Counted from the stretch's first letter, positions 1 to 8,527 are shown. The stretch: DNA of 64,000 nucleotides from Streptomonospora nanhaiensis (GCF_013410565.1 NZ_JACCFO010000001.1:5022001-5086000); one strand, 5' to 3'. The notes: a model not told the origin generated them from the sequence alone. Numbers and translations are program-made.

Positions 1-703
1 GCCGGGTGGCCTGGGCGCCGGAGGCGTCGGAGTAGTCGGCGTGCACGGTCGCCCAGTCCGACAGCCCCAACGCCGCGGCGGCCTCCTCGAACGCCGCCGT
101 GCGCCGGTGGGTGTGCAGCAGCGCGGCCGGCCCGGCCACCCGGCTCACCCGCCGGTGGCCCAGGCCGGCCAGGTAGCCCACGGCCCGCGCCACCGAGGCG
201 GCGTCGTCGGACCACACGCAGGGCTGCGCGGCCCCGGGCAGGGGGCCGCCGACGAGCACCGCGGGCAGCCCCATCTCCGCGAGGGCGGCCGGGCGCCGGT
301 CCTCGGTCAGCAGGTCCACCACCAGCACCCCGTCGACGCGGCTCTGGGCGTGCCAGTTGCGGTAGGTGCGCACCTCCTGCTCCTGGTCGGGGGTCACCTG
401 GAGCAGCAGCGACGTGGAGGTCTCGGCCAGCGCCGTCTGCACCCCCGACATCAGCTCCATGAAGAACGGCTCCAGGCCGAGCGTGCGCGCCGGGCGGCCC
501 ACCACCATGCCGATGGCGTCGGCGCGGCCGTCGGAGAGCGCGCGGGCGGCCGTGCTCGGCGCCCAGCCCAGCTCCTCGGCGATGGCCAGCACGCGCAGCC
601 GGGTGGCCTCGGAGACCCCCGGCTTGCCGTTGAGCGCGTAGGAGACCGAGCCCTTGGAGACCCCCGCTGCCTGGGCGATGTCGGCGATGGTGGGACGGCG
701 CAC
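1..703 (-). CDS. LacI-family transcriptional repressor, C-terminus beyond the window
   Basis: The minus-strand frame opens with GTG at 703, preceded by a GAGGGAG ribosome-binding site, and runs off the left edge without a stop (about 234 codons visible). Residues 3-24 form a textbook LacI helix-turn-helix (TIADIAQAAGVSKGSVSYAL), followed by the hinge region and a periplasmic-binding-protein-like sensor domain starting near residue 55. Such proteins are cytoplasmic homodimeric repressors that bind palindromic operators and release them on binding a sugar-like effector; the effector here cannot be read from sequence. The sensor domain resembles that of the next gene (both contain EPFFME), so the two look like paralogues. 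LacI family assignment is secure; the regulon is unknown. Confidence 0.9.
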   Translation of the reverse strand, partial: MRRPTIADIAQAAGVSKGSVSYALNGKPGVSEATRLRVLAIAEELGWAPSTAARALSDGRADAIGMVVGRPARTLGLEPFFMELMSGVQTALAETSTSLLLQVTPDQEQEVRTYRNWHAQSRVDGVLVVDLLTEDRRPAALAEMGLPAVLVGGPLPGAAQPCVWSDDAASVARAVGYLAGLGHRRVSRVAGPAALLHTHRRTAAFEEAAAALGLSDWATVHADYSDASGAQATR

Positions 704-875
704 GGTGGTCTCCCTCGGTGTTCGGCGGCTGCCGCCGCGCGCGGCCCTGGGCCGGGGGCGCGCGGGCGATGGCCCGACAGGGGCAGCGTAGTTCGTCGGC
801 GTACTTTCCTCCGGTGCGGCGACCGCGCCGGGGGCCGGGAGGGGAGCGGCCGAGGCGCCCGCCGCGCGCGGGCCC

Positions 876-1754
876 TCACACGGCCGCGCGCACCCCGGGC
901 CGGGCGGTGCTGCCCCGCGCGACGTAGCGGGCGGCGGGGGACCAGCGCTCGGCCACCGGGCGGCCGTCGACGCACTCCAGCACCGACTCCGCGACCGCGG
1001 TCCCGTACTGGTGCACGTCCACGCTCATGGTCGTCAGCGGGGGCGAGGCCAGGCGGCACAGCGTGGAGTCGTCCCAGGCCACCAGGCTCACGTCGGAGGG
1101 CACCGCGACGTCCAGCTCCTTGGCGGCCGCCAGGCCGGCCACCGCCATCACGTCGTTGTCGTAGAGGACCGCGGTGGGCGGCTCGGCGGCGCGCAGCAGC
1201 CGGGCCGTCAGCTCGGCCCCGGCCTCGTGGGAGTAGTCGCCGGCCAGGACCACCGGCGGGGCGATCCCGGCCCGGCGGCAGCCCTCCTCCAGCGCCGCCG
1301 TGCGCGCCCGGGTGTGCAGCAGTTCGGGCGGCCCGCTGATCCGCGCCACCCGCCGGTGCCCCAGCTCCAGCAGGTGTGCCAGCGCCTCGTGTACGGGCGC
1401 TGCGTCGTCGGTGCGCACCGCCGGTGCGGCGGGCTCGCCGGGCCAGGTGCCCACGAGCACGGCGGGCAGCCCCAGCCGCGCCAGCACCGCCGGGCGCTCG
1501 TCGCCCACGCGCAGGTTGACCACGGCCACCGCGTCGACCAGGCCCCGCTCGGCCCAGCGCTCGTAGGCGGCGGCCTCGGCGGCGGGGGAGTCGACGATGT
1601 GCAGCAGCACCGCCATGTCGCGCTCGGCCAGGCGCTCCTCGATCCCGCCGATGAACTCCATGAAGAACGGCTCGACGCTGAGCAGGCGGGCGGGCCGCGC
1701 CAGGACCAGCCCGACCGCGCCCCCTTCCCCGGGGGCGGGCACCGGTTCACTCAT
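876..1754 (-). CDS. LacI-like sensor protein lacking the helix-turn-helix
   Basis: From ATG 1754 the product is 292 aa and consists only of the LacI-type effector-binding domain: it begins just before GLVLARPARLLSVEPFF, which aligns with residues from about 53 on in the neighbouring LacI protein. No helix-turn-helix is found upstream in any frame. The frame stays open to GTG 1976/1973, but that stretch encodes only Pro/Arg-rich low-complexity sequence. A good promoter lies right at the upstream GTGs, so either the mRNA has a leader of about 220 nt or the basic Pro/Arg-rich extension is translated. It may act as an effector-binding partner of the adjacent repressor, or be a decaying copy. The domain call is strong; the start and role are uncertain. 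Confidence 0.75.
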   Translation of the reverse strand: MSEPVPAPGEGGAVGLVLARPARLLSVEPFFMEFIGGIEERLAERDMAVLLHIVDSPAAEAAAYERWAERGLVDAVAVVNLRVGDERPAVLARLGLPAVLVGTWPGEPAAPAVRTDDAAPVHEALAHLLELGHRRVARISGPPELLHTRARTAALEEGCRRAGIAPPVVLAGDYSHEAGAELTARLLRAAEPPTAVLYDNDVMAVAGLAAAKELDVAVPSDVSLVAWDDSTLCRLASPPLTTMSVDVHQYGTAVAESVLECVDGRPVAERWSPAARYVARGSTARPGVRAAV

Positions 1755-1978
1755 TCGGGGCCGCGCCGGGGGCCGGGGGGAGGGCGGCGCCCGCGGCGGG
1801 GGCGCCGCGGGGGCGGTGTGCGTCGGGTGCGGCCACGCGTTGCTCCTTGCTCGGATCGGCCGAAATGAGCGGGGCGCCGGCCGGAACGGACCCCGCCGCC
1901 GGCCGGGCGGCCGCGGCGGGGGCGATTCCAGCGGCGCCGGGCGAGCCGCCGGGGGCGGGGCCGGTCGGCTCACCACGG

Positions 1979-2007
1979 TTCTTATGTCATCGAATTAACT
2001 AAGTCAA
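1979..2007 (-). promoter_or_regulatory. Sigma70-type promoter for the HTH-less LacI-like gene
   Basis: On the minus strand TTGACT (2007-2002) and TAAGAA (1984-1979) are separated by exactly 17 bp in a locally AT-rich patch. The predicted transcription start falls near 1972, at two consecutive GTG codons (1976, 1973), which would suit a leaderless message. It lies just downstream of the stop of the MocR gene on the same strand. Confidence 0.6.
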
Positions 2008-2035
2008 CCGGCGGGGCCGGACGCGGCCGCCACCG

Positions 2036-3445
2036 CTACCGCTGCCGCGCCAGGGCCGCCCCGATGGCCCGCGCGCCCTCGGCGAAGCCGCCCGGATTGG
2101 GGCCGGCGTAGTTGAGCCGCAGGTAGGGGCCGGTGGGCTCGGCGGGGAACCACTCGTCGCCGGGGGCCACCGCGACCCCGGCGGCCGCGCAGTCGGCCAC
2201 CAGCGCCGCGAGGTCGACGGTGTCGGGCAGGCGCACCCACAGGTTCAGTCCGCCGCGGGGCACGGCCGCCACGTGCGCCTCGGGGGCGTGCTCGCGCAGC
2301 GCCGCCACGAGCAGGTCGCGGCGGGCGGCCAGGTGCCGGCGCAGCCCGCGCAGGTGGGTGCGCCAGGCGGGCTGGGTGACGACGTCCAGCGCGACCGCCT
2401 GCAGCACGGCGCTGACGTAGAGGGACTCCGCCTGGGCGGCGGCCAGGATCCGGTCGCGCGCGGGGCCGCGCGCGGTGAGCCCGGCGACGCGCACGGCGGG
2501 CGAGACGCTCTTGGTCAGCGACCGCAGGTGGACGACGTGCCCGTCCTCGTCGCGCGCGGCCAGCGGTATGGCGTCGGCGTCGATGGCCAGGTCGTGCGCC
2601 CAGTCGTCCTCGATCACGAACGCGCCGTGCCGGCGCGCCGCGGCCAGTACGCGGTCGGCCAGGTCGGGCGCCCAGTGGGCGCCGGTGGGGTTGGCGAAGG
2701 CGGGCTGGGCGTAGAAGGCGCGGGCGCCGGTGCGCGCGAACGCGCGGTCGACCTCCTCGGGGTCGGGGCCGTGCGGCCCGCTGGGCACCGGCACGACCTC
2801 CACCCCCGACTGCGCGGCGGCCAGGATCGCGCCCCAGTAGGTGGGCGACTCCAGCAGCAGCGGCCGGCCCGCGCCGACCAGCGCGCGGAACGCGGTGCTC
2901 AGCCCGCTCTGGCTGCCCGGCAGGACCACCACGTCGCCGGGCCCCGGCGGCGCGGCACCGGGCGGGGCGGCGGCGCCGAGTTCGGCGGCGAACCACGCCT
3001 GGAGGTCGGGCAGGCCCGCGGCCGGGGGCCGGGACACCGCCGCGCCGCCGCGCGCGGCGCGGGCGAACGCGGCGCGCACCAGCCGCTCGGGCAGCAGGTC
3101 GCGGTCGGGGTAGCCCGCGTGCAGCGCCACCACGTCGTTGGGCACGGTGCGCAGCGCGGCCGAGACCTGCGGTACGCGGGCGCGCGGCGCGCCCAGCGCC
3201 GCGGTCTGCCACCCGTGGTCGTGCGGGCGGGCGAGGGGGGCGGCGCGCACGAAGGTGCCCACGCCGGGGCGGCTCTCCACCAGCCCCTGCGCGGCCAGGG
3301 CGCGCAGCGCCTTCTGCACCGTCACCGGGCTCGCACCGTACTCGGCCACCAGAGCGCGGGTGGCGGGCAGCCGCGCGCCGGGCGCGGCCCCGGCGATCCA
3401 CTCCCGGAGTCCGGCGACGATCCGCCCACTGCTATCGTTGGCCAT
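2036..3445 (-). CDS. MocR-type regulator (GntR wHTH fused to class-I aminotransferase)
   Basis: The protein has 469 aa from ATG 3445. Residues 1-70 are a GntR winged helix (LPATRALVAEYGASPVTVQKAL). Residues 100-469 are a fold-type-I aminotransferase domain with NPTG (252-255), the Asp that holds the PLP pyridine nitrogen in EDDW (near 280) and the PLP-binding Lys in SLTKS (K312). MocR proteins use bound PLP or its amine adducts as a signal and usually control a divergent neighbour, here an EamA transporter. PdxR, GabR or TauR-like specificity cannot be decided from sequence. The start is unusual: its ATG shares the central bases of CATG with the ATG of the divergent gene, so the transcript is probably leaderless. 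Confidence 0.9.
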   Translation of the reverse strand: MANDSSGRIVAGLREWIAGAAPGARLPATRALVAEYGASPVTVQKALRALAAQGLVESRPGVGTFVRAAPLARPHDHGWQTAALGAPRARVPQVSAALRTVPNDVVALHAGYPDRDLLPERLVRAAFARAARGGAAVSRPPAAGLPDLQAWFAAELGAAAPPGAAPPGPGDVVVLPGSQSGLSTAFRALVGAGRPLLLESPTYWGAILAAAQSGVEVVPVPSGPHGPDPEEVDRAFARTGARAFYAQPAFANPTGAHWAPDLADRVLAAARRHGAFVIEDDWAHDLAIDADAIPLAARDEDGHVVHLRSLTKSVSPAVRVAGLTARGPARDRILAAAQAESLYVSAVLQAVALDVVTQPAWRTHLRGLRRHLAARRDLLVAALREHAPEAHVAAVPRGGLNLWVRLPDTVDLAALVADCAAAGVAVAPGDEWFPAEPTGPYLRLNYAGPNPGGFAEGARAIGAALARQR

Positions 3446-3490
3446 GAGAGACAAGAGTAGCGCTATCGTCGCGGCGGCGTCCGTGCTATC
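3431..3490. promoter_or_regulatory. Divergent promoter/operator region with GCTATC direct repeats
   Basis: Three copies of GCTATC occur at 3431-3436, 3462-3467 and 3485-3490; the first two extend to GCTATCGT and start 31 bp apart, about three helical turns. Direct repeats are the usual operator type for MocR regulators. TATCGT (3433-3438) lies 5 nt before the plus-strand ATG (3444), and TACTCT on the minus strand (3459-3454) lies 8 nt before the minus-strand ATG (3445). Both are placed as -10 boxes of leaderless transcripts. Operator identity is inferred. Confidence 0.5.
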
Positions 3491-4424
3491 CCCCTCCCGC
3501 GCCGGACTGGCGTGGGGCCTGCTGGGGGTCGCGGCGTTCTCCCTCACCGTCCCGTTCACCCGGCTGGCCGTGGCGGGCGGCGGCATGTCGCCGCTGTTCA
3601 CCGGCTCGGCCCGCGCCGTGGTGGCCGCGCTGCTGGCCGCCGCCGCCCTGGCGGCCACCCGGCAGCGCCCGCCCCGGGGCGCGCAGTGGGCCCGCCTGGG
3701 AGTTGTCGCCGGGGGCGTGGTCGTGGGCTTTCCGGTGCTGACCTCCTTCGCGCTGACCCAGGCGCCGGCCGCCCACGGCGCCGTGGTCATCGCCCTGCTG
3801 CCCGCCGCGACCGCCGTGACCGCCGTGCTGCGCGGGCGCGAACGGCCCCCGCTCGCGTTCTGGGCGACGGCGGCGGCGGGCGCGGCCGCCGCCGTGGTGT
3901 TCGCCGCGCTCGGGGGCGGCGGCCTCGGCGGGGCGCACTGGGCGGACGCGCTGCTGTTCGCAGCCGTGGTCGCCGCCGCCCTCGGCTACGCCGAGGGCGG
4001 GCTGCTCGCCCGCGAGCTCGGCGCCTGGCAGACGGTGTCCTGGGCCCTGGTGCTCGCCGCGCCGCTGATGGCCGCGCTCACGGGCCTCGCCGTGCTGCGC
4101 CAGCCCCCCGACGCCTCCCCACTCCAGTGGGCCGCGTTCGCCTACCTGGCCGTGGTCAGCATGTACCTCGGCTTCTTCGCCTGGTACCGGGGGCTGGCCA
4201 TCGGCCCGATGGCGCGGGTCAGCCAGGTGCAGCTGGTCCAGCCGGTGCTGACCATCGGCTGGGCCGCGCTGCTGCTGGGGGAGCACGTCACCTGGGCCAC
4301 CCTCCTGGGCGGCGCGGCCGTGGTCGCCTGCGCCGGCACCGCCGTGCGGGCCCGCCAGGGCGCGGCCGCGCGGCCGGTCGTCGGCCCGGCGCCGCGCGAG
4401 GCGCCGGAGGGTCCTGCGCGGTAG
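3444..4424 (+). CDS. EamA/DMT-superfamily transporter
   Basis: The product is 326 aa from ATG 3444 (GTG 3483 is an alternative). It shows about ten hydrophobic helices in two EamA repeats, the second marked by YLGFFAWYRGL and the closing QPVLTIGWAALLLGEH motif, with a polar, likely cytoplasmic C-terminal tail. Family members are inner-membrane exporters of amino acids and other small metabolites. Divergence from a MocR regulator suggests export of an amino acid or amine sensed through PLP chemistry. The substrate is not determinable here. Confidence 0.88.
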   Translation: MRDKSSAIVAAASVLSPSRAGLAWGLLGVAAFSLTVPFTRLAVAGGGMSPLFTGSARAVVAALLAAAALAATRQRPPRGAQWARLGVVAGGVVVGFPVLTSFALTQAPAAHGAVVIALLPAATAVTAVLRGRERPPLAFWATAAAGAAAAVVFAALGGGGLGGAHWADALLFAAVVAAALGYAEGGLLARELGAWQTVSWALVLAAPLMAALTGLAVLRQPPDASPLQWAAFAYLAVVSMYLGFFAWYRGLAIGPMARVSQVQLVQPVLTIGWAALLLGEHVTWATLLGGAAVVACAGTAVRARQGAAARPVVGPAPREAPEGPAR

Positions 4425-4649
4425 CGCACCACCCTTCCCACGGCCCCCATCGGGACACCGCGCCGGCGCGGCCGGGAGCGCGTCCGAAACCCGGGGGCGC
4501 GGCGTCGCGGCAGGTCGGCGGGCCGCCGCCGAAACCGGCCGGGACCGGCCGCCGCCGGGGCGCGGGCGGCGGTTTGCCGCATCCGCCGCGACGGCATCTA
4601 CCTGGGGGCCGGACGGCCGCGGCGGGCGGAGGAGGAGGTGGGGCCGGTG

Positions 4650-5399
4650 ATGGCAGCGCCCCGGCGGCTGGCCGCCGCCGCGCTCGTACTCGCCGCCCTG
4701 GCCTGCGCCCCCCAGCCCCCGCCCGCGGCCGAGCACGATCACGGGGGCGCGGGCACGCCCTCCGCCGCGCCGGTCCCGCCGGGCCCGGCCACCGCGCGGG
4801 CCGGCGCCCCTCCCGCCGAGGTCCCCGGCGGCGTCCTGGCGGGCGTCGTGTCGGTGCGGACCCGCGGCGGCGCCCACCGCGGCAGCGCGTTCCGCATCGG
4901 GCTGGAGGGGGTGGTCGTCACCGCCGCCGGCGTCGTGGCCGGGATCGAGGCCGGCGCCCGGGTGCGCCTGGTCCGCGCCGACGGCGAGGAGGTCCCGGCC
5001 GAGCTGCTGGGCCGGGCCGGCGGCGCGGGCATCGCCGTGCTGCGCGTGGCGCCCGGCTCCGGACTGCCGCCGCTGGCCTCCGGCACCGCGTTCAGCCGCG
5101 CCCGCGAGGGCGACCTCGCCGTCGCCGTGGGCGCGCCGGCGGCGCTGGCCGCGCCCGCGGCCCCGGTGGTGCTGCGCGCCAAGCGGCGGCCCGTCGCGCT
5201 GGGGGCGGCGGGCGTGGCCACCGCGCTGGCGGCCGAGGGGCGGGTCGACCCCGCGGCGGCGGGCGGACCGCTGGTCAGCCCCGAAGGCCAGGTCCTGGGG
5301 GTCATCACCGCGCGCACGCCGCCCGCGCGCGGCGGCGTGGTCGCGATCCCCGTCCACCGCGCCCGCCAGGCGGCCTTTGAGATCCTGCGCGCGGTGTAG
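4650..5399 (+). CDS. Lipoprotein with HtrA/trypsin-like fold lacking all catalytic residues
   Basis: The 249-aa product (ATG 4650, GGAGGAGG upstream; GTG 4647 and GTG 4638 are possible) has a lipoprotein signal ending LAALAC (Cys19), a Pro/Ala-rich linker and a chymotrypsin-fold domain from about residue 60. The three active-site blocks are recognisable but altered. Where HtrA proteases have VVTAAH the sequence is VVVTAAG (G94). Where they have DIAVLR it is GIAVLR (G127). Where they have GNSGGPLV it is AAAGGPLV (A204). All three triad residues are therefore missing and the protein should be a non-catalytic, membrane-anchored extracytoplasmic binding or scaffold protein. It is convergent with the downstream dehydrogenase gene. 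Confidence 0.8.
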   Translation: MAAPRRLAAAALVLAALACAPQPPPAAEHDHGGAGTPSAAPVPPGPATARAGAPPAEVPGGVLAGVVSVRTRGGAHRGSAFRIGLEGVVVTAAGVVAGIEAGARVRLVRADGEEVPAELLGRAGGAGIAVLRVAPGSGLPPLASGTAFSRAREGDLAVAVGAPAALAAPAAPVVLRAKRRPVALGAAGVATALAAEGRVDPAAAGGPLVSPEGQVLGVITARTPPARGGVVAIPVHRARQAAFEILRAV

Positions 5400-5424
5400 C
5401 CGCGCCGGCGGGGCCCGCGGCGCG

Positions 5425-5470
5425 GCGGTGGGGCGGCCGTGCCCGCGCGCGGCCCCGGCCGCCCCACCGC
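5425..5470. terminator. Bidirectional terminator hairpin
   Basis: A perfect 14-bp inverted repeat (5425-5438 with 5457-5470; arm GCGGTGGGGCGGCC) lies between the stop of the lipoprotein gene (5399) and the stop of the convergent dehydrogenase gene (5473). There is no U-tract, as is usual for actinobacterial terminators. Confidence 0.75.
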
Positions 5471-5472
5471 GC

Positions 5473-7038
5473 TCAGCCCTCGCAGACCGAGCCGTTCAGC
5501 GAGAACTCCGCCGGAGCCGGGTTGGCGCCGGTGTGGCTGCCGTGCACGCCGAACCGCACGGTGCCGCCCGGCGCGATCACCCGGTTCCAGTCGAGGTTGG
5601 CGGCCGTGACCGAGGCCCCCTCCTGGGCGACCCGGGCCTGCCAGCCGTTGGTGACCCGCTGCCCGCCGGTGTAGTCCCACGCCAGGGTCCAGCCGTCGAT
5701 CGGGTCGTCGCCGGTGTTGGTCACCACCACCGACGCGGTGAACCCGCTGCCCCACTGGCTGTCCACGGTGTAGTCGACGGCGCAGTCCACCGGCGGCGGC
5801 AGCGCCTCGAAGGAGACGCGGTAGAGCCGTCCGGGCAGGTCGTTGACCACGTACAGCTCGCCGGACCCGTCGGCGCCGAAGGCCGTCACCTGGATGGGCA
5901 GCGCGCCGATCTCGGCGGCCTCGTACTCGCCGCCGCCCGTGGGGCGGATCCCCCAGGCGATGTTGCTGCAGTAGTCGGTCACGACATAGGTGCCGCCCGC
6001 GATGTCGGCGTACTCCTCGCCCCGGTAGACCACGCCGCCGGTGACCGAGCAGCCGCTGCCCTCGTGGGTGTAGGAGAACACCGGCTCCTCGTAGTCGGCA
6101 CCGGCGTCGCAGCGGGCCTCGTCGTAGAGTGCGGGGCCCTCGCGGCAGGGCCAGCCGAAGTTGGCGCCGCCCTCGCCCGCCGGGAGGTGGTCGACCTCCT
6201 CGTGGAAGCCCTGGCCGACGTCGCCGATCCACAGCGACCCGTCGACCGGGTCGAAGGAGAACCGCCACGGGTTGCGCAGGCCGTAGACCCATATCTCGGG
6301 CCGGGCGTCGGCGACACCGACGAAGGGGTTGTCCTCGGGCACGCAGTAGGGCAGGTCGCCGCAGGCGCGGCTGACGTCGATGCGCACGATGGTGCCGAGC
6401 AGCGTGCCGAGGTTCTGCCCGTTGTTCAGCGGGTCGCCCGCGCCGCCGCCGTCGCCCAGGCTCCAGTAGAGGTGGCCGTCGGGGCCGAAGTGGACGTCGC
6501 CGCCGTTGTGGTTGTTGAACTCGGCGTGCTCCTGGGTGAGCAGGACCTCCTCGGCGCCGGCCGGCACGGTGGTCTGGTCGGGGGCCTCCAGCGGGAAGCG
6601 CGAGAGCGTCAGCGTCCAGTCGGTGGCGGTGTAGGCGACGTAGAGGGCGGGGTCCTCGGCGAAGTCGGGGGAGGGCGCGATGCCGAGCAGGCCCTGCTCG
6701 TTGCCCTCGACGGAGATCCGGTCGCCGATGTCCAGCAGGGGTTCGGCCGCGAGCCCGGTGTCGGGGTGGTAGACGCGGACGGTCCCCTCCTCCTTCTCGG
6801 TGATGAACAGCCGGCCGCTGCCGTCGTCGGGCGCGGCCACGGCGGTGGGCCGGTCGAGGTCGGCGTCGGTCACCGTGGTGGCGATCCGCAGCCGGTCCAG
6901 GGGAAGCGGCGCGTCGGCGGACGCGGCCCCGGGGTCGGAGGGGTCGTTCGCGGACGCGGGGCTGATCGCGGTCAGCGCTCCGAGCACCGCCGCCGCGGCG
7001 GCGGCGGACGCCCGGCGCGCCCATCGGTTGTGCGGCAT
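5473..7038 (-). CDS. Secreted PQQ-type glucose/sorbosone dehydrogenase with C-terminal CBM2
   Basis: The product is 521 aa from ATG 7038 (CAGGAG upstream). A Sec signal peptide covers about residues 1-31. Residues 50-415 form a six-bladed propeller of the glucose/sorbosone dehydrogenase family (NNHNGGDVHFGPDG, YGLRNPWRFSFDP). The last 100 residues are a carbohydrate-binding module family 2 with the expected tryptophans (SQWGSGF, GWTLAW, NLDWNRVIAPGG) and flanking Cys. PQQ enzymes of this fold oxidise sugars; joined to a cellulose/chitin-binding CBM2 it probably works on or near insoluble polysaccharide outside the cell, perhaps feeding electrons to lytic polysaccharide monooxygenases (inference). 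A CebR box upstream fits cellulose regulation. Confidence 0.88.
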   Translation of the reverse strand: MPHNRWARRASAAAAAAVLGALTAISPASANDPSDPGAASADAPLPLDRLRIATTVTDADLDRPTAVAAPDDGSGRLFITEKEEGTVRVYHPDTGLAAEPLLDIGDRISVEGNEQGLLGIAPSPDFAEDPALYVAYTATDWTLTLSRFPLEAPDQTTVPAGAEEVLLTQEHAEFNNHNGGDVHFGPDGHLYWSLGDGGGAGDPLNNGQNLGTLLGTIVRIDVSRACGDLPYCVPEDNPFVGVADARPEIWVYGLRNPWRFSFDPVDGSLWIGDVGQGFHEEVDHLPAGEGGANFGWPCREGPALYDEARCDAGADYEEPVFSYTHEGSGCSVTGGVVYRGEEYADIAGGTYVVTDYCSNIAWGIRPTGGGEYEAAEIGALPIQVTAFGADGSGELYVVNDLPGRLYRVSFEALPPPVDCAVDYTVDSQWGSGFTASVVVTNTGDDPIDGWTLAWDYTGGQRVTNGWQARVAQEGASVTAANLDWNRVIAPGGTVRFGVHGSHTGANPAPAEFSLNGSVCEG

Positions 7039-7197
7039 GCACGCTCCTGATCGAGGATAGGGACCGGAAATCCGATCACCCGACACGCCATTCCCCCTGA
7101 TGTGCCACCGCGCGTTCAGAGTGATCTCTGGCACGCAAAGGGTAAGCCGAGTCGGGCGGCGTGGCCAGGGGTGGAATTCCCGTTTCCGGCTTGTCTT

Positions 7198-7211
7198 CGG
7201 GAGCGCTCCCA
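7198..7211. promoter_or_regulatory. CebR-type operator upstream of the CBM2 dehydrogenase
   Basis: The perfect palindrome GGGAGCGCTCCC (7199-7210, followed by A) matches the core of the known CebR operator TGGGAGCGCTCCCA, which represses cellulase genes in Streptomyces and Thermobifida until cello-oligosaccharides are present. It lies about 160 bp before the dehydrogenase start. Confidence 0.75.
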
Positions 7212-7265
7212 CGATTTGCCGTGGTCACGCGGGATTTCCCCCGCGAAAACGCGCGGGAAAAGAGG

Positions 7266-7318
7266 CCGGGGCACAGCCGCGCCAGGCCCCTCGCGGGCCC
7301 GGCGCGGCTGTGCCCCGG
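7266..7318. terminator. Terminator hairpin after the secreted hydrolase gene
   Basis: A perfect 18-bp inverted repeat (7266-7283 with 7301-7318; arm begins CCGGGGCACAGCC) around a 17-nt GC-rich loop lies downstream of the stop at 7351. It separates that transcript from the CebR-controlled promoter region. Confidence 0.8.
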
Positions 7319-7350
7319 CCAGAGGCGCCGGCGGACGTGGCCGGCTCAGG

Positions 7351-8208
7351 TCAGGTCAGGTTCTTCTGCTGGACCTCCCAGGCGGTGCCGCACAGCCCGC
7401 AGTCGGGGCCCACGAACTCCGCCCGGGCGGCCGGGTCGTCCTTGAGCCGCCACTTCAGCCAGGCCGTGCCCACGCGGCCGTACTCGCCGCCGTTGGGCTC
7501 GGCGAAGGTGCCGAAGTGGCCCACGTCGAGGTGGCCCATGAACGCCGGAAGCCCGGCGGGCAGGCGGCCCCAGTCGTCGATGGCGTTCTCGTAGGCGATG
7601 TCGCTCGGGCCGCCGGTGAAGTAGGCGATGGGGGCGTGCAGCCGGGCGAGGTGGTGGTTGTTCAGGTCGCTCAGCATGCCGCTGTTCCAGATCACCGTGG
7701 TGTCGACCCGGCGGTCGTCGGAGACCTCGTAGGCCTCGATACCGCCGCACGACTGGCCCATCACCGCCACGCTCCCGGTGTCGATGTGGCCGCGGTAGGG
7801 GCTGAACAGCCGGCTGTTCTCGACGACGGCCCAGTCGATGGCCTCGGTCAGCATCGCGGAGTCGGTCCGTCCGGTGCCGCCGGGCTCGCCGTTGGCGATG
7901 ACGAGGAACCCGTGCGAGGCGAACTCGGTGAGGATGTTCTCGAACCAGGTGCCGTCGGCGCGGCAGGCGCCGTTGCCCCAGACGACGATCGGCAGCGGTT
8001 CGTCCTCGGGGAGCTCGACGGGGCGGTAGATCGTGTGGTCGGGCAGCCGGAGCGTGGTGGTGTACCCGGCGTCGTAGGGGCCGCTCCCGCCCGTCGTCCG
8101 CGCGGAGTCGGCCGCGGCCGTGCCCGAGGCGGCGGGGACGAGGGCGGCCGCCGCCAGCAGCGTGAACGCCGCGGCGAACGCCCGCCGGAGCAAACGTCGT
8201 GATCCCAT
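7351..8208 (-). CDS. Secreted alpha/beta hydrolase
   Basis: The product is 285 aa from ATG 8208 with the RBS AGGAGAA. A twin-arginine-like, Ala-rich signal peptide spans about residues 1-36. The mature part is an alpha/beta hydrolase with the nucleophile elbow GQSCGG (Ser153), an oxyanion-side segment VVWGNGACRADG and a candidate catalytic His in the GHFGTFAEP segment. Several Cys (positions near 82, 154 and two near the C-terminus) suggest disulfides. Relatives include chlorophyllase/PHB-depolymerase-like esterases; the substrate is unknown. It is divergent from a ROK regulator, which may control it. Confidence 0.82.
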   Translation of the reverse strand: MGSRRLLRRAFAAAFTLLAAAALVPAASGTAAADSARTTGGSGPYDAGYTTTLRLPDHTIYRPVELPEDEPLPIVVWGNGACRADGTWFENILTEFASHGFLVIANGEPGGTGRTDSAMLTEAIDWAVVENSRLFSPYRGHIDTGSVAVMGQSCGGIEAYEVSDDRRVDTTVIWNSGMLSDLNNHHLARLHAPIAYFTGGPSDIAYENAIDDWGRLPAGLPAFMGHLDVGHFGTFAEPNGGEYGRVGTAWLKWRLKDDPAARAEFVGPDCGLCGTAWEVQQKNLT

Positions 8209-8219
8209 GTCATTTCTCC

Positions 8220-8234
8220 TGGAAACGCTTTTGG
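8220..8234. promoter_or_regulatory. Possible LacI-type operator next to the hydrolase start
   Basis: TGGAAACGCTTTTGG resembles LacI/CcpA-class half-palindromes (AAAnnnTTT core) and lies 12 nt upstream of the minus-strand start codon at 8208, overlapping the presumed untranslated leader. The symmetry is imperfect, so this is tentative. Confidence 0.3.
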
Positions 8235-8527
8235 AGGACGGCTTCGATCGTTTTCTCCAGCGCGCTGTGAAACGAATATTCGGCAGCCGAATGCGGCTGT
8301 CAACACCCGCTGCCAAAGGACCGGTGGTTTCGCCGATGGCGCCTGTGGGAGCCGGTGCCCGGTATTCGCGCAATTCCTTTTCGCGGGGAACGGGCCGGTG
8401 CGGCCGCCGGTCCGGGCGCACGCCACGCGCGGCCGCCCGAAGGTAAAATCCCCGGGTGCCGCACCCGGCGGGCCGCTCCGGCCGCGGCCGAGGCGCCAGT
8501 CGGCACGGCGACGTCAGGGAGGTCGAG

